Position numbers and translations under genes: made by a program | NCBI GenBank assembly: GCA_012800885.1 | Contig: JAAZIL010000065.1 | Coordinates: 1 to 6,612 of the forward strand | DNA length: 6,612 nucleotides | Direction of reading: 5' to 3' | DNA from: Candidatus Dojkabacteria bacterium | GTDB taxonomy: Bacteria > Patescibacteriota > Dojkabacteria > SC72 | Shown here: in pieces, positions 1 to 6,200 of the stretch | How positions within the stretch are numbered: position 1 is the first letter of the stretch | Layout: each line of letters starts with the position of its first letter | Notes under the pieces: model-generated | The model's database searches: none | What the model was told of the DNA's origin: nothing | The model's input: only the letters and a program-made list of their open reading frames with translations

Positions 1-1357
1 CATCTGTAGTATCCCATTTAACATGATTACCCCAGCCACCGTGTACTGCTGCATACTGTGTAGAGAACGGATTCCCACCTCCATCAGTAAGTATTACCCC
101 TCTTGTAGCCTCTACTGCTGTCTTCCAAGCTCCTCCTTTTTTAGTAGTACCAACTACTTGGCAACTCTCTGTTGTACATATAGCTTTTCTTCCATTCTGA
201 GTATAATTTATTGCATAAGTCCTAGCAGCAATTGCCTGAGCTTTTAATACCTCCATAGGCCAAGACTCCGGTACTTCATTTAATCTTAAGAGATAATCAT
301 CCTCTAGATTCAACTTCCCATACGTTGTGGTTGGCATTTTAACAGTGATATTTTCCACTACCCCATTAATTACAACAGTATCTGCTCTAAATATCTTACC
401 TGGATAGTATGCATTGAGTATCTGTTGATATGTCTGACCAGCATTCGCCCTAGCTCTTGCTCCCCACTGGCTCATCCCATTCCTATGAGTATATGCTCCA
501 ATTGAAAACACCCCGAATGATCCTGCAGGTGCATTCGAATTAAATCCTGCCAAAGAGAGATTAGGATCACTACTACTAGTAGGTACAGAAGCTGGATTAA
601 CATATGTACCTCCTTGTCTTGCAATAATTAACTGGTATTGTAAATCAGAGAGTTGTGTAGACAATCCATTTATTGTTCTGTTTACCATACTCTTTGTTGT
701 TAACTGAACATTTAATTCTGCTTGAACCCTCTGTTTCTCTTTAGCAAGCAGATCGTACGATGCATCTAAATCTTTCTTCTGTGTATCTAACTTCAGTTTC
801 TCTTCCTCTAAGCTACTCCTCACATCCAGTAATGTCATATATTGCCCATTTACCTCCTCAATATCTTCTCTTAGTATAGAGATTGCTGTTCTTCTTACAA
901 ACATACTCTGAAGTACCTGATTAAGATTACTAAGAGAGAAAAACAGGTGACTACTACTGTATCTACTCTTCATATACAACTCTCCAGACACCTCATTTAG
1001 AAACTCTCTCTTCTGCTCAAGTACTTTCTCTTTCTCCTCTATCTCATTTAATTTCTGTTCTATCTCTGCATTACTCTGCTCTATCTCCTCCTTCAAATTA
1101 TCAATCTCCTCATTTAGAAGAGATAATTGTTGAGAGAGAGAGTAATTACTACCACCTATCTCTTTAATTTTCTCTTCAATCTGATTAAGAAAAGTCTTCT
1201 GTTTCTCTATCTCTTCTTTAGTTTTATCTACTTTACCTTCTAGATAGTCAACCGTATTTGAATACACTGGAAGGTTGAAATGAAAAAAAAGAACAGAACA
1301 AAAAAGGAAGGAGAGAAAAAACAGTATATATTTTTGGACAGTATTCTTTTGGGACAT
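1..1357 (-). CDS. Secreted coiled-coil SpoIID/LytB-domain peptidoglycan hydrolase (C-terminus cut by window edge)
   Basis: About 452 codons are visible and the gene runs off the window. Residues 11-30 form a very hydrophobic signal peptide or anchor, probably cleaved near VYS-N (about 35). Residues about 37-245 are rich in E, K, Q and L and form a long coiled coil, broken at about 125-165 by a segment resembling the tip of PcsB/EnvC-type hairpins (YSSSHLFFSLSNLNQVLQ). A Ser/Pro/Thr linker follows, then a SpoIID/LytB domain: GMSQWGA at 294-300, a YYPG motif, EVPESWP at 361-367, KAQAIAARTYA and CTTESCQVVG. In SpoIID this family cleaves glycan strands as a lytic transglycosylase; E361 aligns with its catalytic Glu. 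The protein probably remodels peptidoglycan outside the membrane. GMSQWGA precedes EVPESWP, opposite to Bacillus SpoIID, though related actinobacterial and CPR proteins share this order. The ATG at 1357 is chosen because the signal peptide follows directly and an ideal -10 precedes it. Domain identity is secure; the exact role is not. Confidence 0.9.
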   Translation of the reverse strand, partial: MSQKNTVQKYILFFLSFLFCSVLFFHFNLPVYSNTVDYLEGKVDKTKEEIEKQKTFLNQIEEKIKEIGGSNYSLSQQLSLLNEEIDNLKEEIEQSNAEIEQKLNEIEEKEKVLEQKREFLNEVSGELYMKSRYSSSHLFFSLSNLNQVLQSMFVRRTAISILREDIEEVNGQYMTLLDVRSSLEEEKLKLDTQKKDLDASYDLLAKEKQRVQAELNVQLTTKSMVNRTINGLSTQLSDLQYQLIIARQGGTYVNPASVPTSSSDPNLSLAGFNSNAPAGSFGVFSIGAYTHRNGMSQWGARARANAGQTYQQILNAYYPGKIFRADTVVINGVVENITVKMPTTTYGKLNLEDDYLLRLNEVPESWPMEVLKAQAIAARTYAINYTQNGRKAICTTESCQVVGTTKKGGAWKTAVEATRGVILTDGGGNPFSTQYAAVHGGWGNHVKWDTTD

Positions 1358-1363
1358 TAAATA

Positions 1364-1372
1364 ATTATACCA
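1364..1372 (-). promoter_or_regulatory. Extended -10 promoter of the SpoIID gene, placed for leaderless transcription
   Basis: The minus strand reads TGG-TATAAT, a perfect extended -10 (TGnTATAAT), followed by six bases (TATTTA) and then the ATG at 1357. Standard spacing puts the transcription start on the A of the ATG, so no ribosome binding site would be present, and none is seen. No -35 box is recognisable 17 bases upstream, as is usual for extended -10 promoters. It lies in the largest gap of the window (97 bases, 1358-1454), whose sense strand is otherwise a pyrimidine-rich stretch without a convincing hairpin. The gap suggests a transcription unit separate from the pilin genes. Confidence 0.6.
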
Positions 1373-1454
1373 TCTATTTGATCTGATACTCGGATAAGAG
1401 AGAAAGAGAAATATTCAGAGAGTAAAAAAGAGATAACAAGTATTAAGTTAGTAC

Positions 1455-1772
1455 TTAGGGGCCAGTAAAACCTGGGGAGAGGAAACGGGAGATGAAAATT
1501 ATCAGCCCTCTCACAAGGAAAAGGAAGACTAAACCAGCTATACCCCATGTTAACACTCCTTGGGCCTGCTGTTTTCTATTTGGATCACCTCCAGATGTCA
1601 TCCACATGTAGCCCCCTAGAATTAATATTGCAGAAGCAATCACTACCCCTATAGGGTGAATCCATTGAATAATATTATCCAGCGAATTAAATAATTCTCC
1701 TAATTGTGGAGGCTCTTGGGTATCTGCCGCATATACTTTAGTAACAAAATAGCTCATTACACTATTTATCAT
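1455..1772 (-). CDS. VirB2/TrbC-like two-helix pilin-family protein, fifth and last of the array
   Basis: A 105-residue small membrane protein. Residues 1-16 end in VYAA and may be a short signal peptide cleaved before D17; a polar stretch to residue 35 follows. Membrane helices lie at about 38-58 and 73-95, joined by the loop TSGGDPNRKQQAQ. It shares the core of its four neighbours: W37 (-25), G62 (0), A70 (+8), G80 (+18). This arrangement is that of VirB2/TrbC-type pilins, which insert in the inner membrane and polymerise into a conjugation or secretion pilus; that function is inferred from the family. It differs from the others in a more basic loop (NRK) and a Pro/Gly tail (SPGFTGP) instead of a hydrophobic end. 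It begins 19 bases after the preceding stop, with only a weak purine patch (CAGAG) before the ATG, so it is probably co-transcribed with it. Confidence 0.8.
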   Translation of the reverse strand: MINSVMSYFVTKVYAADTQEPPQLGELFNSLDNIIQWIHPIGVVIASAILILGGYMWMTSGGDPNRKQQAQGVLTWGIAGLVFLFLVRGLIIFISRFLSPGFTGP

Positions 1773-1791
1773 TATTCTACTCTGTATTAAA

Positions 1792-2073
1792 TTATAAAAG
1801 AAAGGTATCTAATACAAACTGTATTATCGTTGGTGCTATAAATGCTATTACTATCCCTAGCAGTGCAAAAAGAAGAGATGAAGTTGCCTTCTTAATTTTT
1901 TCTTCCTCACCTAAGGAGAATATGTATTGGAATCCAGCCACTATTATCATCAATACACAGAGTACTACGGTAAAATTAAGTAGCCACTCAATAGCAGTCA
2001 TAACAAGCACTGGCAAGGTTGTGTCAGGAAGTCCCTGTATTTCCGAGAAAGATATAAACATACTGTATTCCAT
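1792..2073 (-). CDS. VirB2/TrbC-like two-helix pilin-family protein, fourth of the array
   Basis: A 93-residue protein, the shortest of the five. There is no classical signal peptide: residues 1-29 are moderately polar and contain prolines. Helix 1 is about 30-52 and helix 2 about 66-88, joined by FSLGEEEKIKKATSS. Core positions match its neighbours: W30 (-25), G47 (-8), G55 (0), A63 (+8), G73 (+18). The EEEKIKKA loop is typical of the CPR 'T4SS pilin' families, where it should face the cytoplasm. Assembly into a pilus-like or membrane structure is inference. A second in-frame ATG at codon 5 is possible; neither start has a Shine-Dalgarno sequence. It starts 28 bases after the previous gene and its TAA stop lies 19 bases before the next ATG, consistent with one operon. 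Confidence 0.8.
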   Translation of the reverse strand: MEYSMFISFSEIQGLPDTTLPVLVMTAIEWLLNFTVVLCVLMIIVAGFQYIFSLGEEEKIKKATSSLLFALLGIVIAFIAPTIIQFVLDTFLL

Positions 2074-2101
2074 CTAATTGTATAAACTACTGCTTGATTT
2101 A

Positions 2102-2473
2102 TTATTGACCTAAATTCTTCTCTACAGACAAGAAGTTCTTAAGCACAAAGTTTACTAACATAACAGCAATAAAACAGACTACTAACCCTATTATTGCAAA
2201 TGTCAATGTCTTAGTAGCTTTACCAATCTTTGCCTCATCACCTGAAGCAGTAATATACATAATACCTGCAACAATTAGTACTACAACGGCTGCCAATGCA
2301 CCTAAAGCTAAGAACCAGTTAAGAGCATCCAGAACTATTTGTTCTACTGGTTTCGTTGAACCTCCTACAGGAATCCAACTTAGTGGATCGTCCGCAGTTT
2401 GTGCTTGTGCTAAAGAGTATGTGTTCATCAGAAACATCCCTGTCCCTAGTATTTTTAGAAAAGGCTTCTTCAT
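2102..2473 (-). CDS. VirB2/TrbC-like two-helix pilin-family protein with clear signal peptide, third of the array
   Basis: A 123-residue protein and the most typical pilin precursor of the array. MKKPFLK, a hydrophobic stretch and AQAQ at 22-25 make a Sec signal peptide, likely cut after A24. The mature part has a short polar segment with W33, then helix 1 (about 52-74), the loop YITASGDEAKIGKATKTL and helix 2 (about 91-113), ending in a charged tail (EKNLGQ). Core positions are W53 (-25), G70 (-8), Y73 (-5), G78 (0), A86 (+8) and G96 (+18). In VirB2/TrbC pilins both helices pack in the fibre and the loop lines its lumen; whether this protein polymerises is unknown. A 60-base gap precedes it and holds a candidate promoter, so it may head its own transcript with the two genes after it. 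Confidence 0.85.
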   Translation of the reverse strand: MKKPFLKILGTGMFLMNTYSLAQAQTADDPLSWIPVGGSTKPVEQIVLDALNWFLALGALAAVVVLIVAGIMYITASGDEAKIGKATKTLTFAIIGLVVCFIAVMLVNFVLKNFLSVEKNLGQ

Positions 2474-2513
2474 TTTAAATATATTAAAAATTAAATATAG
2501 GTTTAAGTGTAAA

Positions 2514-2542
2514 ATTATAATACACTAATTCTATCAAAGCAA
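2514..2542 (-). promoter_or_regulatory. Candidate internal promoter of the pilin array
   Basis: On the minus strand TTGCTT (2542-2537; three of six consensus bases, including TTG) is followed after exactly 17 bases by a perfect TATAAT (2519-2514). The start would fall near 2507, giving an untranslated leader of about 33 bases before the ATG at 2473. The -35 box overlaps the end of the upstream pilin gene. TATAAT is expected several times by chance in such AT-rich DNA; the spacing and the location in a gap support it. Confidence 0.4.
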
Positions 2543-2830
2543 GAAAGTATTAAGTATAAATAATAGAAAAACACGAATAACAAACACAACTACTAACCCA
2601 ACTATAGCAGCAGTTAGTGCACCTCCTGCTTTTCTAATTTTCTCTTCATCTCCCGAAGAAGTAATATATGTAATACCTGAGTAGATTAACATGGCAACAG
2701 CAACCACTATAGAGAGAATAATCATATAGCCAAGGATATCTATAATCCATTGAAGGAAATCAGGCATCGAGCTAATATTACGCAAGGAGAAAGGAATCCT
2801 AATATTATACCCCCCTATATTAAATCCCAT
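2534..2830 (-). CDS. VirB2/TrbC-like two-helix pilin-family protein, second of the array
   Basis: A 98-residue protein. The N-terminus (MGFNIGGYNIRIPFSLRN) is not a signal peptide; it looks amphipathic and may lie on the membrane surface. Helix 1 covers about 29-53, the loop is YITSSGDEEKIRKAGG and helix 2 about 72-96, ending in NTFLL as in the 93-residue neighbour (DTFLL). Core positions are Y35 (-25), G52 (-8), Y55 (-5), G60 (0), A68 (+8) and G78 (+18). The usual Trp sits seven residues earlier, at W28. Its loop is closest to that of the third protein (YIT-SGDE-KI-KA), suggesting a later duplication, though the codons differ. The gene ends in a tandem stop, TGA TAG, which helps show that TGA is not read as glycine here. 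It starts 29 bases after the previous stop, without a Shine-Dalgarno sequence. Confidence 0.8.
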   Translation of the reverse strand: MGFNIGGYNIRIPFSLRNISSMPDFLQWIIDILGYMIILSIVVAVAMLIYSGITYITSSGDEEKIRKAGGALTAAIVGLVVVFVIRVFLLFILNTFLL

Positions 2831-2859
2831 TTAAAAATAAATAACAATTTATTTTAACA

Positions 2860-3180
2860 CTATCTCTCCAACTGAATACCAAATAAGCTACTAAGTAAAA
2901 CAAGAATCAAAACAGATAACAGAATAAATACAAAACCCATAACAGCACTACCTATCTGCTCCCTTGCTTCTTTAAGTGATTCTGGGTTTCCTCTACTTGT
3001 TATTAATTTGTATGCAGAGAACGAGAGAAGAAGAAACAGACATACTACACTCAATGGGAAGGCAAAGTTAATAAAAGCATTCACAAAACCTTCAATCTCT
3101 CCATCTGTAGAACTTGTTAACTCATTGAGTCTGTCCTTTAGGCTATCTGCATAAATTATAGTGCTGTTTATCATAAGCAT
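2860..3180 (-). CDS. Divergent two-helix pilin-like membrane protein, first of the array
   Basis: 106 residues from the ATG at 3180; an in-frame TTG at 3183 and an ATG at 3174 are alternatives. A short hydrophobic N-terminus (MLMINSTIIYA) may be a minimal signal sequence ending at YA-D. A charged stretch (about 12-33) precedes helix 1 (about 36-60). The loop ITSRGNPESLKEAREQ is more acidic than in its neighbours, and helix 2 (about 78-100) ends in a polar tail (GIQLER). Counting from the TTG, core positions are F40 (-25), A57 (-8), G65 (0), A73 (+8) and G83 (+18), so it belongs to the same family although overall identity is low by eye. It is the most divergent member and could have a special role such as a tip or base subunit, which is speculation. 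It lies 35 bases after the helicase gene. Confidence 0.75.
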   Translation of the reverse strand: MLMINSTIIYADSLKDRLNELTSSTDGEIEGFVNAFINFAFPLSVVCLFLLLSFSAYKLITSRGNPESLKEAREQIGSAVMGFVFILLSVLILVLLSSLFGIQLER

Positions 3181-3185
3181 CAAGA

Positions 3186-3191
3186 ATTATA
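3186..3191 (-). promoter_or_regulatory. Candidate -10 box at the head of the pilin array
   Basis: A perfect TATAAT on the minus strand ends five bases before the ATG at 3180, in the 35-base gap after the helicase stop. The start point would fall on or next to the ATG, giving a leaderless transcript like that proposed for the SpoIID gene. The sequence 17 bases upstream (TTTTAA) is a poor -35, and there is no TG extension. If real, the array is transcribed separately from the repair genes; otherwise it is simply the tail of that operon. Confidence 0.4.
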
Positions 3192-3215
3192 CTAAACTTT
3201 TGTTCTTTTTAAAAC

Positions 3216-6200
3216 CTAATTTAATATAGCATCTTTACATATAGAATTATAATCACAATATTTACACTTAAACAAACTAGGATCTGCTTTAAACTCTTTC
3301 CTCTTTATGCTCTCTATTACATCTAAAACATTCTCCTTTGCAATTTCCTTTCTCTCTTGGGAGATATCTATCTCCATCTCAATACCCTCTTCTACAAACA
3401 TATATTTAGCCTTAACAACCTTAACACCTAAACTCTGCTCTGCAAATAGACAGTACAGAGGTAGCTGTAAATCTTTCTTAGCCTCAAGCTTACTCTTTAA
3501 CTTACCTGTCTTGTAATCAATTATCTCAACATAGGGAACATCATCTACAGTATCTACTAAATCCATTCTATCTATTATTCCTACAAAACTACTATCTGGA
3601 AGATTCACTTTAAACATCTTCTCTATAGCATAAGGGACATCTTCTGTATTAAAGAACTCATCATAGTATCTCTCTAGTATTTTTACTCCATCTTCCTTCC
3701 TACTATCCTCATGCTTTTTACTCTCATACCCTCTCTTTATCCAATTCTTTCTGAACAATTCTACCAAATCCTCTTTTGTAGGTAGGTCCGTTATACCTAA
3801 CCCTTCTCTGTATCTCTTAAATATATTGTAGAAATCTTTCAAAGTATTATGAACAGTGCTACCAAATGAAAGAGACGCATGAGCTTTAGAAGGTACCTTT
3901 AGTACATATGCATACTCATACTTTTTAGGACACACCTCATACATATTTACTTGAGAATAACTAACCTTCCTACCAACCTCTATATCTATCTCCTTTGCAT
4001 TAAAGTCCTCTTCAGGTACTGGAGAGAAGATCTCTCTATCCCCTTCTAGTTTTACTATCTTAGGATTATCAAACTCCTCTGTAACATCTCTATCCATAAT
4101 TTCATTTAAGAATATACTCTGTCTTTTTTTTCTTTTAGCTGTACCGTAATAATTAGCAGCAGATAAATAGAGTTTCTCTTTAGCTCTCGTTGCACCCACA
4201 TAGAACAACCTTCTCTCTTCTGCTAAGTGTTCTTCTCTGTCATCTAAGCCTGATAAGGACTCCTTTATCAATTCATCAGGGATAGGAATAGTATCTCTCC
4301 TGTTCTGAGAAGGGAATCTGTCAGACACTAAATTGACAAGAAATACTACCGGAAATTCTAAACCTTTAGCACCGTGTACAGTAAGAATATTTACTGCATC
4401 GTACTCTGTTAAATCCATCTGATCTACAAGAGGAGATTCTCCTACTTCAATACTGTAGTTAAGAAAATCAATATATTCATATATATTCGATTCTGGATTA
4501 TCTGTTTCATACTCCTTTATTGTATTAAAGAATCTATTCAAATTATTCACTTTAAACTGTGCGATACCATCCTTCTCTTCAAGTAAGCTCTCAATATATC
4601 CACTCTCTTGTACAAAATGATAGAGAATTTGACCAATAGATACACTCTCTTTCACCATTTTAATACAATCATTAAATACTACTAGAAGTTTCTGGACCCC
4701 TTCAATAGCTTCCTTACTAAGAACTTTCTCTCCCATATTACTAATTACAAATGTCATATCCTTTCCTACTCTTACACCGAACATACTCTCTAACTGCTCT
4801 AGTAGAGATATGTGTTGCTCTCTAGCTAATCTGTTTATCTCAATAAATTCTCTAGAGGTGAGATTCCACTCATTCATATTCAATACTCTGTACATTGATA
4901 TTTCATCTTTGTAATCAGTTAATAATCTCAAAAATGCCACCAACACCTTAATCTCATCTCTAAAATACAACCCTCTTGAACCACCTAATTTGTAAGGTAT
5001 ACCGAAATATCTTAAATTCTGTATTACTAATTCAGCGTGTGCATGTGCCCTTACCAATATTGCTACATCACTAAACTTGTATTTTCTATCTGGTATTAAC
5101 TCTACAAAAGCAGACTGTCCACTCTGGTCATACTTCTGTGTTTTCTCCACTACTGTATCTTGACTATGCCCAGTTAATGCAAGAATCTCTCTAGCCACCC
5201 ACTCTGCTTCTCCATCACCATCTTGAGATACTACTAAATTAACAATGTCATCGTCCTGCGGAAATGACATCTTAGAAATTAATCTTTTGTCTACCTTCTC
5301 AGTAATTTCTAATCTGTATGGATTATTGTTTTTTATCAATGTATAGGAACCATCTAGTATCTCTTGCCTGGACCTGTAATTCTCTGTTAAGACTATCTCC
5401 TTAGCCTTAGGATAATACTGCTTAAATTGTAGAATATTAGAGATAGCAGCACCTCTAAATTTATATATAGCTTGATCATCATCACCTACCACAGTTAAGT
5501 TAGGATTAACCTTACCTATCTTACTTAGATCTGATTTAGGATCGATACCAGCAAGAATATTTACCAGTACACTCTGTGAATAGTTAGTATCTTGATACTC
5601 ATCTACTAATATATATTTAAACTTCTCTTGATATCTCTTTAATACATTAGGTTTCTCTCTAAAAAGTTTAATAGTAAGAAGTATTAAATCTCCAAAATCT
5701 ACCTTAGAGTTTGCAATCTTTAATTTAGTATACTCTTCATATACTAGTGCTAGCTCTAGAGTATCTTCATACTCTTCCTTCTGTATTTTACCTCTCTTGG
5801 ATAGAGATTTAGCATACTCAATATACTCTGCAGGAGTAACGTCTTCATCTTGTAGTCTTGAGAAGTGAGAGAGTATATCTTTAATAAATTTAGTAGGATT
5901 ACCGTAAGGTCTAAATTTCTTAAGAGGCAAATCAAAGAGATACTTTCTAAAGAACATGTAGCTCTGTGCATCATTCATCAATCTGTAATTAGAATCAAGG
6001 CCCATGTAGTATGCTTCCTGTTTAAGTATCCTGTCACAGAAAGAGTGAAAAGTAGATACCCATATATCACCATACCCTAAAGGTAGTTCATCCTCCACTC
6101 TCTCAAGCATCTCTCCTGCTGCTTTCTCTGTAAAAGTTAGAGCTAGTACCTCATCTGACTTAGCCCATTTACTGTTAAGTATATGAATAATTCTCTGTGT

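Noticed and set aside
23..247. Plus-strand open frame of 74 codons rich in Cys, Ser and Tyr
   Set aside because: It lies opposite the conserved SpoIID domain, and its composition is what the complement of that coding sequence gives.
1132..1142. GAGAGAGAGAG dinucleotide run as a simple-sequence repeat or slippage site
   Set aside because: It is only 11 bases long and is explained by Ser-Leu-Ser codons (TCT CTC TCT). GAGA/TCTC strings are common throughout these genes.
1358..1454. Riboswitch or small RNA in the largest gap
   Set aside because: Apart from the -10 box, the 97 bases are a pyrimidine-rich stretch without a stable stem or known motif.
1440..1460. Small inverted repeat TAAGT-TAGT-ACTTA at the end of the last pilin gene as a terminator
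   Set aside because: A five-pair A/T-rich stem with no adjoining U run is too weak for an intrinsic terminator. The T-rich stretch on the sense strand is more than ten bases further on.
1357..1548. Minus-strand open frame of 63 codons ending in TAATG with the SpoIID start
   Set aside because: Its first third overlaps a conserved pilin gene in another frame and the rest is translated intergenic sequence with no recognisable domain. The stop/start overlap is probably accidental.
1791..1796. TATAAT overlapping the stop codon of the fourth pilin gene as a promoter for the fifth
   Set aside because: There is no acceptable -35 box or TG extension, and the motif arises from the Leu-stop codons (TTA TAA). 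Chance is likely in this AT-rich DNA.
2534..2536. Recoding of TGA as glycine, as in Gracilibacteria/Absconditabacteria
   Set aside because: No internal TGA occurs in the 1027-codon helicase gene or the other genes, and this TGA is followed at once by TAG. The standard bacterial code fits.
3307..3516. Plus-strand open frame of 69 codons
   Set aside because: It lies antisense to the nuclease domain, including its QxxxY and DYKTGK codons.
5756..6080. Two open frames (72 codons minus, 71 codons plus) within the helicase gene
   Set aside because: Both sit in other frames of a clearly conserved helicase domain and have no recognisable features.
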